Both the position numbers and the translations under genes were made by a program. A model generated the notes under the pieces. The model saw nothing but the letters and a program-made list of their open reading frames with translations, did not search any database and had not been told where the DNA came from. 64,000 bases of DNA from Lycocorax pyrrhopterus obiensis. Lineage: Eukaryota > Chordata > Aves > Passeriformes > Paradisaeidae. The first letter of the stretch is position 1, and every line of letters begins with the position of its first letter. Of this stretch, positions 50,062-63,203 are shown piece after piece. The stretch lies in the NCBI GenBank assembly GCA_014706295.1, contig JACSVZ010000004.1:93721333-93785332 (forward strand), written 5' to 3'.

Positions 50062-53000
50062 GTGAGACAGCACAGAACAGTTTGATGTCTTGCTTTGCTG
50101 CTCTGCTTTTCACTCATTGGTCTGTGTGGTATAACCTCTACTTTAGTCTGGAAACTATGCCTGCCTGTACCTCCTCTTCAGGCTGCAAGCATTTTTTCCT
50201 GGTGCACATGGGTATTGCTCATAGCATCATTTGTCTCATCCTTGTGCACTGACTTGCCATGCTTTCTTTCCCTCTGTGCTTTTCCAGTGGTGTAAACACA
50301 TACCAAAAATGTCCAAGTGGCTGCATGTCCACAGTCAGAAGGTTCACTGTTCCAATGAACACACCAGAGATTCACATGTACTCCTTTTATTTTGTATTAT
50401 ATTCATATCTCATACTTTCCATGTGCTGTACTGAGTGTTTACCCTAGAGTATTTGCATGCCTATTTGGTAAGCCAGTATTTGCAAAGGAAACCTTATTTG
50501 CCCTCAAGTTATCAAATAAATATTAAATTTATGTCCAATGCCTCAGGTCCTAGCTGCAGTTTTCTTTTAGAAAAGAGGCCTCCAGTCCTTCAGTACTCTC
50601 TTACTCCCTGATAACGTATTGAATTATTTAGTTGCATCTTAACAACATCTTTGGAAAGACTAATTAAGAAAGAAATCAAGTTGTTTCCTTTTTGGCCGAA
50701 AAAACATACGCCTGTATGCCTGTAAATCAACCTGTGCTTAAAAGCTGTGCTTGAAATCTAAGCTGTATTGTAAAGGTAATGATATGTCAAAATATTTCAG
50801 AAGTAGCTGTGCACTTTGCTGGATGTTGCAGCAAGAGTTAGAAAGGGATGATGGCTGCATAAGCTGTGCCCTGATATGTGGGCCTTGGGAATCCAGCATG
50901 TTCTGTGCCTTCAGGGCCTCTCTTTTTAAGTCAGGCAACCACTGGAAGGGAAGGAAGGGGAATAATTTGAGCAAAGCAACTGCTGCTTCATTAGTTCTCA
51001 TATTACTAGTGCTGTATAGCAGCCTGCATGATTACGAGTGCAAATCAACCAAACCTGTCGCCTGCTGAATTAGTGACGAAGGCTGGTCAGTAGTTTGTAA
51101 CTTATCAGTTTGTGACCTTCCTGGGGTTAGGGGCACTGGCCTGACTGCTGCTGAAGGAAGAGAAAAGCTTGTGATGTCTTTCAAGTGCTCCTTAGCTTGT
51201 CAGATGCAAGGGACTGCTTATTCCTTACTGCTTCTGCCCACTTCTGAGACACGTAACAGCCGCAGTGTCTGCCACCCCTCCTGTGCAGTACTGCTACCTG
51301 AGGCAGCGTTCATCTTAAGGTCTGTCTCTCTCATATCATCTTAGTGGAAGTAAAAAACGAAAATGTGCACTTTGAGATAGAGCTTATTAATTTCTGAGTC
51401 TGTTTTTAATAGGCCAAATCCTGGGAAATCAGTAGATTGTGTTGTGAAAGGGCATTGGCATTTGGGGCTCCCAATGAGAATTGCTGCATCATATTTTAAG
51501 TGATCCTGAGCAGGATTCACACCACAAATTGTCACTGACATTAGTACAAATGTCATGGTGAGTTATGAGGTTGCCCGTAAAACTTAACTTTTCTCTGGAT
51601 TGGGTCCAAGAATAGTTTTTCCCAATCAAGTCTTGAACAAAAGCTGAATTACAAATTCTGAATCAAAACCTCATGAATATATCTGCTTCTCTTCACTACA
51701 GTGATTCAAGTTCAAAGAGTACTCAGTGATTTCAGAGTATGGTCTTACAATGTCTAACTCAGGGCAGTCAGTACTTTCTAGCACATGTTCCTTCTTGCAC
51801 TTTTTTTTTTTGAATCACAAATGAAGTTCAAAAGTACCTTATGGTATGATCACCATAATAGGAGGGAATTTTTTCATGAAACATGATCTTAATTACTGAA
51901 ATACCACACACAGGATCTTGATAGTTCATAAAAGAGCAAAGTAACAGAAGTGTTAGGGCTTATGCAAAGATGTGATAGCAATGTGCACACTTTCTGTTCC
52001 TGTCCACAGTGATTTAGTATTTCACTGATGTAACACAAGTCTGAGCCACTATTAAAAGTAAGCTTTAAATACCAATACTTGTCCATTAGTTCAAGTCTGA
52101 TTGTCAGCATACACTGTTTTCTATTATTCAGTCTGTCAAAACTATTCTTGTCAGAAGATCCCAAGAGAAGAGCAGGAAATATAGATCTGGAAGCTGCCAA
52201 GAAAAGAAAAACTTCAAGGATAAAGAGAATAAAGAGATTTTGCCTTTAAAAAATTGCTTTTAATTTTATTTTTTAATATTATTTTTTATTACTGATTGAT
52301 TTGGTATAAGTGCAAGATGTTGAAAAAAATCAATTCTTGGTCTTCAGGAAAAAAGATACTTCTCTCTTAGAACCAACATGATGGTCCTGAATTGTCTGGC
52401 CTGTGTTTACTCAAGCACAGAGGGAAATATTATCTCCTAATAAAAAGTATCAAAGGTGGGACTCAACTTTAAATTCATTAAAATGTGATTCTACAGAGGA
52501 GTCCAAACTCTTGTATCCTGGCTTTTCCTATTTTAATATAATTTTAGTTTCTGTTTTAGTTGCACTTTTTTTTGAAGCATTGGAGCTGATACTCTAAGAA
52601 ACAACGGTGTTCCTCCTCGGTGTTGATTGAATCATCATGACAAACATCTGAAGCTACAAATATGAGAAACCCAGTGTCTATACAGCAGATGCCTAGTGGG
52701 CAAGGTGCTCAGGCCAGTTTTGGGCATGAGGCTTAAACCTCACTGCAATAATACAGTGCACTGTCATGGCTGGGTATTCTTAAATGTGCGCTGTTGAATC
52801 CAGGACCTGTTCTTCATTACTTTATCTGTCTTGTTGAAGTACAGCCTGAGGAAGGTCTTTACTGCAATGTCTGTACTATGCTGTTGGTGAAGGCTACTCT
52901 CAGAGAAAAGAAAGTTGTTGGAAAAACATCCAGAAAAATAGCTCCCTGTCAGTGTAACAGGCTAGCTGGAGCGAGCTGAAAAAGGCACTCTGTGCTGCAG

Positions 53001-55379
53001 CTCCTTGTATCAGCTGAGGAGTGGCACAGCAAAGCGGAGGAGTGCATTAAAGAGAGATTTCCTGAAATAAATGTAGAGAAAGTGAGTGATATCATCTTCT
53101 ATACAAGCATTTTATAGTTTAAGTGAAGCTGAATCACTGATGCTTTCTCCTGGAGAAAAAAAGAATAACCTGGACACAGATAAGACCTTTGACTGCAATC
53201 ACAATAAGTACTTGTGGTTTCTGCCCCTGGGGCTACAACAACTGCATCTGGTGTCTGAGGATGACACTGTGAGAGCACTTATGCCTGCCCTCCATGCAAT
53301 GCTCAACCTAATGGCCACTCACATAGGCGAACATTACAAGTGCCTGTATGCCTCCACATTTAAAAAATGGGCAGGAAACATTCATTTTATGTTTGCTGTT
53401 AAGCTTAATGATTTGTGAAATCAACAGACACAAAAATCACCCCTTTTTCCAGGTATCAAATTGAGATTATTTCTTTTTATATCCATTGCTTGCCCTTTTA
53501 TCTGCTCCATTTGAGACTTTTCAGAAATGCACTTGGGTGTAATACCCTAAAACTCTTAAAGGAAATTGCTTTATCCAGTGCTTAAGGCGGGGCTGGAGAG
53601 TTGTTTTTGATCTACAAATACTGTAAAGTGACAAAATGATGACTTAGCAGGGGATGCAATGAAGCTTTACAGAGCTCATGTTGGCGGCCGTTTAGCTTTA
53701 GGTTAATGCATATTAGAGGAGGGGCTGCAATTGGTCAGCTGAGTCCTTTTTTAAATGTAAATACAGACCAGCAAAGCTCAGATCTGGTCAAACTGGTCCA
53801 TACTTTTCCTCATGGTTTTGGAGTATTGAGAGCTTTGGTGTTGATTTGTTGTAAAGTAAACATAATAACAGAAACTTATTGCATGAGTATTCTGACCTAG
53901 CCTTAAGTTAACATGCAAAAGGGGTTTTTCTTTACATGTTTTGGTTATAGTAATATTTTCTATATTATAACACATATTTACTATATAATGTCACATATTT
54001 TCATACATAGCTTTCTGGTAGTTAAGGACTGAAATCCTCTTTCAGCAATGGATCAATGAAGCAAGATTAAATGTTTTGTCTAGGGTTAACTAGTCAGTCA
54101 GCGGCAGAACTACAGAAAACTGCCATTCCTACTGCTAAGCTGGGATATTCAGAGGGTCCTGTGGACCACTTTGTGAGCTGTGTTAATATGGGACTGGCTC
54201 AAAGTGCTGTTGTGTCAGTGAAGTTACTCAGGTAGTTTTACGTGTAAATCTAGTGGCAAATTTTGTGTCCAGCTAGTCTGAAAATGACTCATTACAATCT
54301 GTTTTTACAGTACATATAAATCAACAGGTCTTCCTTGCCTGCATCTCTCCTGAAGCTCCTGTACAGTATTTCCTATACAAAGTTAACTGAATATAACTGT
54401 TAAAATCCCCTTCTTCCACTAAATTAACTTCCTCACTAAAGCACAGGCTGAATAAAATTCTGTCTTCTCAGAAAGCATTACACAGAATTAAACATCAGCA
54501 TAAGTGAATGAAAAATCAGCCAAGTGATTCCTGAGGGATGTGCCACACATTCTTAGTAAATTTTAAGCTTTCTATTAAAAAAAAAGCAGTGCTCTTTTTT
54601 CTTTGCTTTTGAGTGTTTTTTCATGTCATTGCTCCTTACCAAAATAGAAAAGTCTTATGGATTTCAAATCATTTGCAGTGGATTTCAATAGAAGGGCATG
54701 GATTTACTACTGTGCCTTACTGCTCTGAAACTTCATGACTAAATGCATCCTGGTAAATAAAATGGACTAGGAGCAACATTTTGGCCCTCAGGGTAACTAG
54801 CAGGCACAGCTTGTATCCTGATACCTACACTTTCTTTCCCACCCAAAGCAGGATGTCTCTTTGAAGCTCTCTTTGTATTCTGTGTTCAAATCTGTGCCTA
54901 GGTGTTGTTTGGGAGCATGAAAGCTGATTAAGTGCTCCTATATGTGGGAACCAGCTGCAGCTGAGCCTGTGCTCAGGCCCTGTTTAGTGGGATGTTACAG
55001 CTCTAGCACATGTGCACTTAAACACAACAGGTGTTAGGTTCACACTTCTTCAGCCTGTCAGAAGATTTGTTGAACTACATTCACTTGGAGGTGTCAGGAA
55101 TATCACACTGGCCTTTCACTTGAAGAGAGTTATTATCTCTTAGCAGATGCTAAGACTTCTCAGAGCATCTTGCTCCTTCTGTTGTTAACTCAGGACTGTT
55201 GTACAAAGTGAAGTATCAAATGTTTTGATTATTCCTGTTTCTGCCGAGTCTTGGGACCCAATTTTTCCAATTCCTTTTATCATCTAATTGGATTCAATAT
55301 TTTATATTTGATTTGACTCCAGATACGTATTTTCTTTTCTCTAACTGTATGCTTTTAGTCCTCATCATATTTTCTTTGT
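50062..55379. other. Unique sequence, no gene supported
   Basis: More than 5 kb with no identifiable element. Open frames of 103-110 codons occur at 50751-51068 (plus), 51889-52200 (minus) and 53086-53418 (plus). The last has a less biased composition than the others but no domain I recognise. A T-run occurs at about 51800-51812. Nothing else stands out. Confidence 0.5.
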
Positions 55380-55384
55380 CCTGT
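55380..55384. repeat. Left target-site duplication of the LTR
   Basis: CCTGT directly before the LTR start; partner CCTAT follows the LTR at 56260-56264. Confidence 0.7.
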
Positions 55385-56259
55385 TGTGGTGGGTTGGCCT
55401 TGGACGGATTCCAGATGCTCACCAAAGCCACTCTATAACTCTGCTCCTCAACTGGGCAAGGGAGAGAAAACGTAATGAAAGGCTTGAAATGGGAGCAGGG
55501 AGAGATCACTCCACAATTACTGCCATGGGTGAAACAGTCTCCCCTTGGGGAAATTAGCTCGATTTATCACCAATCAAATCAGAGTAAGATAATGAGATAT
55601 AAAACTTAATCTTAAAAACACCTTCCCTTCACCCTTCCCTTCTTTCCCACCTCAACTTTACTCCTGACTTTCTCTACCTCTTCCCCCTCAGCACTGCAAG
55701 GGAATGGGGGCTACTGTCAGTTCATCACGTTGTCTGTGTCCCCTTAGGGTCACAAGTTCTGCTGGCAAACTGCTCCAGCATAGGCTTCTGTCTCTACAGA
55801 AACACAGGTCCTGCCAGGAGTGGGCTTCCCACAGGGTTGCAGCCTCCTTCGGGCATCCACCTGTTCTGACATGGGGTCCTACTTGGGCTGCAGGTGGATC
55901 TCTGCTCCACCATGGACCTCCATGGGATGTACTGTAGGCTGCAGGGGAATCTCTGCTCTGGTGCCTGAAGCACCTCCTGCTTCGTCTTCTTCCCTGACCT
56001 TGGCGTCTGCAGAGCTGATTCTCTCACCCACTGCCACTTCTCTCTCTGGATGCTGCTGCACAGTTTTTTTTTCCCTTGTTCTTAACTATATTATCCCAGA
56101 GGTGTTACCTGCTGCTGATGGGCTCAGCCTTGTCCAGTGGCAGGTCCACCTCGGAGCTGGCTGCCGTTGGCTCTGTTGGACATGGGGGAAGTTTCTGGGA
56201 TCTTCTCACAGAAGCCACCCCTGTAACCATCCTGCTACCAAAGCCTGGACATCAATACA
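55385..56259 (-). mobile_element. Solo LTR of an ERVL-like endogenous retrovirus
   Basis: An 875-bp element with TG...CA-type ends (TGTGGTGGGTTGG at the left, CAATACA at the right). It is flanked by CCTGT (55380-55384) and CCTAT (56260-56264), a 5-bp target-site duplication with one mismatch; 5 bp is the size left by class III (ERVL) integrases. Inside are blocks I know from a widespread neoavian LTR family: 'agggagagatcactccacaa', 'accaatcaaatcagagtaag', 'tcagttcatcacgttgtctg', 'cttcgggcatccacctgttc'. GC-rich imperfect repeats on a 'gctgcaggtggatctctgct' theme occupy 55780-55980. The complement of the 'gatttatcaccaatcaaatc' region has an AATAAA-like site (GATAAA here), suggesting sense is the minus strand. 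No internal gag/pol/env remains, consistent with LTR-LTR recombination. All frames here are by-products. Confidence 0.85.
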
Positions 56260-56264
56260 CCTAT
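56260..56264. repeat. Right target-site duplication of the LTR
   Basis: CCTAT, differing from the left copy by one transition, as expected for an old insertion. Confidence 0.7.
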
Positions 56265-57248
56265 CTTAAATTTGAAAATTTTCTCCTGTTTATCCTTCAA
56301 ATGCTTGAATGCAATGAACTTGCATATAGAAATGAATCTACTATTTCACTGTGGTATTAGCTGTTAAAATAAAGGCTTCATTAAAAATAATTATCAGAAG
56401 TTTTGGCTTCTAGAAACATAGCCTAAGGTATAGAAGGTATAGTAACTTATTTTCCTTTATTCTTCTGCCTATGTACTTTCTGTTCATTACAGTATCATAA
56501 ATCTAATGTTAACACTACTAAGATCATGTTCATGCTTTACACAAAGTTCTTCGTTAATTTAAACATACATATTATTAGTAAATGTCTCTTAAAAGTAGCT
56601 CAGATGCAGAACACCATTTGGGCATATTTATTTCAGAAAGAATACAGCAATCCTCCTCACAGTATGTAATGTGACCTTGTCCAAATTCATTTTTGAGAGA
56701 TTTAAAGTAAACAGAGATCTCTTTCAATTTTTTTGCCATTTTTATGCTAGTCAAATAATTAGAGCAGAGAAATGAAAAAATGTCTTTCAAATGGTGAAAA
56801 ATGCTTTTTTTCAGTGATGACAAAGACAAACTCCTTTTTCACTCTGAAAAAGGAATCTTTCATTTTGCAGTAGGGTTACAATCCAGGATTAAAGAAAAAT
56901 ATTACATATATCTAAACCAGTCAAGAGCTAGAATAGGTGTGGGCCATAAGTGGGACAGTCAGTGTTTGAGACCTATCTTTTCAGGAGTTCACAGTCTTTT
57001 TTACTGTAACCACGGTAACTGAGAGATGGAAATTGTCACTGGTCCTGCAGTGTCAGCCTCAAAAATTCCACAGACGAAGCCAGGCAGTATATTTATTTGG
57101 GCTTAATAACCAAAGCACTAATGTGATTTCAGCAGATACTTTAGTTGGATGAGCTGTCTAGTTGTCATTTCTTACATGTCTTTTTGATGTAATAAATACT
57201 TTGGTATGCAACACATAAATTCAGAACAGACTAAGGTAGTGAATTGTG
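56265..57248. other. AT-rich spacer, nothing recognised
   Basis: About 980 bp without a recognised element. An 84-codon minus-strand frame at 56575-56829 has no domain. Confidence 0.5.
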
Positions 57249-57366
57249 TCATAGAATCACAGTAAAGTTAAGGTTGGAAAAGACCTCTGAGGTCATTGAG
57301 TACAACCATGAACCTAACACTGCCAGGTCCAGCACCAAGCCGTGTCCCTAAGCACCACATCTACTT
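57249..57366 (-). mobile_element. CR1 LINE 3' fragment
   Basis: The tail complement (TCATAGAATCACAG) is followed by 'aaggttggaaaagacctctg' and 'acctaacactgccaggtcca', then 'gtgtccctaagcaccacatc'. This is a typical CR1 3' UTR of the 'gtccctaagcaccacatcta' subfamily. About 120 bp remain. Confidence 0.9.
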
Positions 57367-57714
57367 CAGCGATAATAGGAAGTTAGATCCTGTTGCAGCA
57401 GATCCTGTTCACCATCACTGACAGCTCAGAATTTAATTTCAAACCATACCAGCAAATTCCAAAATTTTGTTGTGCATCTCCAGTCCTCCATAATTCTGAC
57501 TCTTCATTTTTGTATGGTTAACAATCACAAAATTCCTGAAAAAAATGTACTGCCTTTTTCTTCGAATAGTGGAAATAGGTAAACCAGTCTTTGGGTACAC
57601 AGGGCAGAGCACTTTGTCATGTTAATAGTCCTGTTGACTTCAATGAGACTTCCAATGCTACTGAACATTCTTGGAATGCAAAATATTTAGAAGATATAAC
57701 AAGTGGAACTGGTA
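57367..57714. other. Spacer, nothing recognised
   Basis: About 350 bp of unassigned sequence between a CR1 and a purine-rich LTR-like block. Confidence 0.4.
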
Positions 57715-58200
57715 ATGAGATTGTTTAATTTCACAGCACTGTTCATGGAGCAGCAGCAACAGGGTTTGGTAGCATAGTGCCCTGTTGGGAGGAGGCCATG
57801 CTGGGAGGGGACACATGAAGAAAAAAGTGAATAGACCTACCAGAAGAAAAGGGAGGCAAAGTGGGGGAGCAGTGTGGAAGGGAACAATGCTGGGATCACA
57901 GCTGGAGACCCTCACACTGGGGAAGAACTCCCCTGAAAGGATGGAGAGTCCTGCACCAGGGCAGAGGAGCAGTAACAGCCAAGGACCAGTGGAAGAAAAA
58001 CAGCAAGAAGCAAAGGGCAGAAGAAATTGACACTGACCCGGAGCTCCTGTGCCCCCCAACACCACACTGAAGGGTTTGGCCAAACAGAGGAAGGTGAGAC
58101 TGGGAAGGTGAGAAGACAGATGTTGGGTTTAGATTGAGTCTTAAAAAGGGGGAGGCAAAGTGTTGACTTAATTGTTTGCTTTTTATTTTTTTTTCAATAC
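57715..58200 (+). mobile_element. Possible ERV LTR fragment, purine-rich
   Basis: A GC-richer, purine-rich block reading 'gaagaactcccctgaaagga', 'gcagaggagcagtaacagcc' and 'ggaggcaaagtgttgactta'. In this orientation it recalls the U3-side repeats and the block before the polyadenylation site of the ERVL-like LTR at 55.4 kb, which lies in the opposite direction. Correspondence is loose, and no terminal dinucleotides or duplication were found. Long frames on both strands here (141 codons minus, 81 plus) follow from the lack of T-rich stops in purine-rich DNA and show no domain. It could equally be a purine-rich unique sequence. Confidence 0.35.
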
Positions 58201-60053
58201 CAGCATCAGTAATTAGAATTTAATGTTAAAAATTGTCAGTTACTTAAATTAAGTAAAATTCCCTGAGTGAGGAGTCTTCTGCCTGCAACACACAGTTATA
58301 TGTGTTATTTCACACTGTGTAGTAACTGATTATGCTTTCTAAAGGGATATATGTATTTATTTACATGGAGGAAGCAGAGTGAACTGGGGCAGTTTTATTG
58401 TATGAGAGATAGTGCCATAATATGAATGAGTGCACATTGCTAGAACAAGTGGAAAAAAAAATGGCTGGAACTGGTGGCTCCAAGAGCTGATAACAATTTT
58501 TTAAGTCCAGAGGGCTGGTGCCAGTTGCTGATTTTGTTTCTGCTTGTATTATGTTCAACTTCTCTCCAATATCAACACTTATTTTATGTCATCTGCTGCT
58601 GTATTTTATTCTAGACCTCTCTTGAACATTAGATCACCATCCTGTGGAAGAACTGTATTGTTGGGCTGCAGAATGGACTATTGTTCCATATGGAATATTA
58701 GCTGCAAGTACTGCAGAGGCTATTGCAGGAGGTTTGAATCTTAGTGGCAACGACCATTCTGGACATTACATTGTCCAGCTGAGCTGAGTGTTTGGTTTCT
58801 TGCTCAAGAAAATGTTCTTGGCTGTAGAGCAGTGTCACAGTCCTGTCCTTATTCTGCAACCTCACCTCACCCTGGATACATTCGGACAGTGGGTCACATC
58901 GCCCTGCTAAATCCATTGCCTGGGAGAGATGGCTGTGCAGCAGAAAAAAGATTGTTTTCACATTTGTATGGAAGAGAGACACTGGTGTCACATGCATATG
59001 GAAACCACTTTCAGCTAAGCTGGAGCGTAGGAGACATTACTGGTTTTATTATCATGTTCACTGCATGAGACCTGGCAGTATGAATCCACATGAATGTCAG
59101 ATAGACAAATGAGAGAATAAAGTATGTGAGAACTGTGAGTTTACAGGACTGTGACCACACAGGTCTGTCTTGTTGAAAGACAGCATTTTTAATGATGAGT
59201 GTGATGGTATTTGGAAAAACAAATCGCAGTAAACTGCCAATAATTTTTTCTGTACTTTATTTATTTCTTCCATCCTTCTCTTCTTTTTCCCACTACTTTG
59301 AAGGGAAATGGTATGTAAAAGAGGGTAAATATTGTTATATAAGATGTTATTCATAAAAATCTTTTTTATAGAATCATTTTCACTCAGAGTTATTATATGT
59401 CCATTTATCACAGACGGAATGGTTGGAACTTTATTTATTTGCGTACAGTTACTAAGGTTTTAGAAAATAAGGGAAAATCCCCAAGAAGTCTCCAATTTAT
59501 CCTGACTAAAGCAATTTTAGTTGACTGTTGGGGCTGTTTCTTGTGAAAGCTGCACCTGTACCATATTCTCAGGATACAGTTTTCTCAACGAAGGAGGAAG
59601 GGGACCTCTGTGTGCTGGCAGATTTCCCAGTGTACTTGTGGAGGTAGTCTGGGAGAGAGAATGGCAATCTGCTCAGCAGGCATGTAGGAGGTGTTTATAA
59701 TCAAAAGCAACACTTTCAGACTCCAGTGGCAGAGGAACATATTTAGGGAGGAGAAATTTGAAAGGCAGCTGTTCTATGGATTGCAAATGCCTCAGTTTTG
59801 TGGCTGTGTGGTGCATGACCAATGGTGTTACTGCCTAGGGGAGAATGGGGAAAGAAAGGTGGCCTGTGCAAATAGGTTTAAGTATCAGAACTCTGCAGAC
59901 TTGATCCCTGTGTTTGGGTGTCCTACAGACTTGGGATGGGGATAGTTCATTAACTTCTTAGTTTACCTAGGTCTTGTAAGGCAGGCTTTGAAATCCCCCA
60001 CTACTTTTCATCCAGTGACTTCCCAAGTCATTTATGTTCAGCCTTCAAAGGAA
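58201..60053. other. Unique sequence, nothing recognised
   Basis: No element recognised. Overlapping frames of 78-104 codons on both strands at 58698-59411 have no domain. Confidence 0.5.
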
Positions 60054-60108
60054 ATAGATAGATTAGATAGATAGATAGATGGATAGATAGATAGATAGAT
60101 AGATAGAT
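60054..60108 (+). repeat. (GATA)n microsatellite
   Basis: About 13 tetranucleotide units of GATA/ATAG, with a one-base slip near 60062 and one GGAT variant near 60081. Likely length-polymorphic. Confidence 0.95.
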
Positions 60109-63100
60109 GCCTACCTAATTCCCCAAGAATCTGTCCATTAACCTCTGGGGACAGACACCATGTCTGTGGGAGCTGGAATCTGACTCTCTTTTAACTTGCT
60201 CAGAGCCTAAGCAGCTGCAGGATGCTTGTGGCTTAATCCAATTATTTAAGAGAGCAACCACAAATCAACTTTTGTATGAGAACTCATGCCCTTTAGACAG
60301 GTGGCACCAGGAACCTTATAAAAATTATCTGAGGATGACACAGTATTACTGCTAAGGCAGGTGGAATGTATGTTAGTGGCAGCCCCTTTCCAAGTGCATC
60401 ACATCAGAATGAGACCAAAGACTAGAAAAACTGGCTTGAGAGCTCTACTCAGCATACGCTATAGATCTATTTGGTTTCCCATCTGTACAGTGGAGATGGT
60501 GGTCCTTCCCTGGGGCACAGGGAGATGAGGAGAAATGCATTAAATTCAGAGCTGCTCAGATAGAACAGTAATAGGGCAATAAACGAAGGAGAAATGGCAT
60601 TCTGGAACTACACAGTTATTATTGCATTATGCCGTTCAGGGCAAGGGTTGTTTCCAAAAATGCCTAGCATATTTTTAGCAGCATAGATAATAAGTAATAA
60701 ATAGAATTACAACTGAAGGATGTATAGGAGGGGTGTAGAAGAGAACAAGGAGGTGGTGGAGAATGAAGGGAGCCTGCTTACTGTCAGCTTTGATATATTG
60801 CAGTTTTAGTATGGTACATTTCCCTGGGCTTTCCTTTGCTTTAAAATATAGGTTGCTCTCCAACTGCTTTGTACAGAAATTGAAATCCACTCAGCAAATG
60901 AATACCTCTCCCTACTCTCCCAAACCAAGAAAAAAAGCTTCAAACATCTGCATTTATACAGAGAAAAATGGAAATGGCAGTGTTTAACTCACAAGGGTAT
61001 TATGGAGGTAAATTCATTCATTTATTTGAGTGAGAAAGTATCACAGAAAAACACAAATAAATGCACCAAGCGTGAGGTTTTCTGCTTGTTACCATTTCTT
61101 ATATACTTTGTAAAAAGTAACATCTCAAAACTTTAAGAACTCTGAATATAAAAATTGAACATCTCTGTGAAAAATTTTCCTAAAGAATATGGGTATATTA
61201 TGTCTGAAGGACAAATTGACATTTACTATCTTAATCAGGTTAGCACACAAGTGGTAAAGCAAATAGCAGCATAAAATTGTAATACTGATCTTTCTGGTCT
61301 CCAGTCTCCGATAAAAGCACAGGAAATATGTTGCTGTGTTAATGGTTTTGGAGTGCCAGCAGATATTCACGTGGAGACAGAAAGGGAAAACTCTACTAAC
61401 TGTCATTTTTATTGTGGGAGGAAACAATAACTCCATACAGGAAAAAATCAGGATCCAAACACGTAATTAATGTTACAGACACAACAGCGAGATTTCCTGA
61501 TTTTAATAGCCTCAGCAGAATTCGCTATTTAGGACCCATATGAAATTAAATCCAGTTTGCAAGAAAAAAGTGTTCACACAGAAATAGTTAAATTTTTCTA
61601 TTGTTTTTGCTAGTTATAACTTGCGTGTTCAATACCTGTGCAGCATATACAGAAGGCATATATTTCAGTTTATATACACATAACTAGAGTTTTAGCTTGG
61701 CTCAGTGCAAGAAAGTGGGAGTTTTAGTGCGCAAGTAAGGACTAAGTGCTCGTGTTGTTAAGTATTCCTGAGACCTGTTAAAATATATCCTCTCCTATTA
61801 CAGACAGCGTGGATCAGGGAGTGCTCTAAGTACTGTGTTAAAGCTGTACAGGGAACACTTGGGGCAATAAATAAAAGTACCACCCATTTAATGTGGTAGT
61901 CATGTAATGGATGTCATGGTTAACTCACAGTGTGTGCTCAGGGCACCTTTTTATTTTGATACTGCCTATGGTCTGTTTTCTGCAACTGGAAAAATGCTTA
62001 GGTCCCAGCTGACAAAGTACAAATTTATGTAAACTTATCTTTGACATGAATCAGATACTTTGATTTAAGCAGATGTTTTGAGATGGAAATATCTTCTTGT
62101 GACAGAGATTGAAGTGTGCTCTTAACAGAACATAATTCCAAAACAAATACTCTTGCTTGGGGATATTTCCTGATCAAATAGCTTAAAAATGACTTAATAT
62201 TTTTTATGTTGCATAATTTTTCACTGTTAAGATTGAAAGAAAAGCATCAGATCATGGAAATGGCAGTATTTTAATGAAAAATGTTTTAGTCTGAAAGTAG
62301 CAGAAGAGTTTGTCATCATTACTATCATTGAAGCAGAAACACTAATGTGCTTTCTTTGGGAAATAAATGTCACATACAGCATTACCATTTAGAATATACA
62401 CTTCTCAAAAGTCCATACTTATAAATTTCCCTAGAAATTTTGCAGTTTTCCAAAGAGCACTCTGCGTATTCCAAAAATCACTATAGATACCACATTATCT
62501 TCCATCTGGCTACTGCATCTTATTGCAAAAGCCTGGGTTTATATAATTTCTTCCTTTGGACGATGGCAACTTATTTCTTAAGTTGTTATCCAGAACGCTC
62601 ATCCCGTTTTATAACACATGGGTCTCACTGGTTACTGATTAAGTGCTCATCTGATGGGTGCTAATAGACACATTTGGTTGTTTCAGTTGTGAATGCCAGT
62701 GAAGGGAGCAGTTGACTGCATGAAACTGAGGGTGGTGTGTAGCTACATATCACAGGTCTGCCACAGCAGTGCCTAAGAACTGTTGCCATTGCCCTTTCAT
62801 ACATTTTAAGAGGTGACCAACGGGTTAGAACAATAAACTCTTACCACCAGAGACAAGATGAAGGAGCTCCTCAAAGCACAAGTTCTTTCTCTGTCTCTCT
62901 CTCTCTCACTCCCTCCCCTCCCATTACTCCATTCCCTGTGGCCATGTCATATTACACACAAGCATAGCAATTAGCAAGCTATCTTCAGAGTGAGAAGAAA
63001 CAACAGAAGTGAGAGAGGAATGGACAGGTGGTGTGTGAAAGCATGTGTGCTCAAGCCATTCATTATCTTGAGTGCAGTATTAATTTGTAAATGTTAAATA

Positions 63101-63203
63101 ACAGCCCAATCCTGCAGTATTTCCACAGACTGCTGGTACTGTAAAATGCTGATCAGCATTTAGAAGAACTCCCTGCCATCAGAGGCTCCAAATGTTGCAC
63201 GTA
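60109..63203. other. Unique sequence with a short CT tract
   Basis: No mobile element or exon recognised. A short CT-rich tract at about 62884-62931 (CTGTCTCTCTCTCTCTC then CCCTCCCC) is the only low-complexity piece. Frames reach about 103 codons (61125-61436, minus) without domains. Confidence 0.5.

Noticed and set aside
55704..56360. Overlapping frames of 77-149 codons
   Set aside because: All fall in or extend out of the ERVL-like LTR, which is GC-rich and stop-poor but noncoding.
57658..58083. 141-codon minus-strand frame rich in Pro, Leu, Phe and Cys
   Set aside because: It is explained by the purine-rich opposite strand, which lacks stop codons in that phase; no domain or signal logic.
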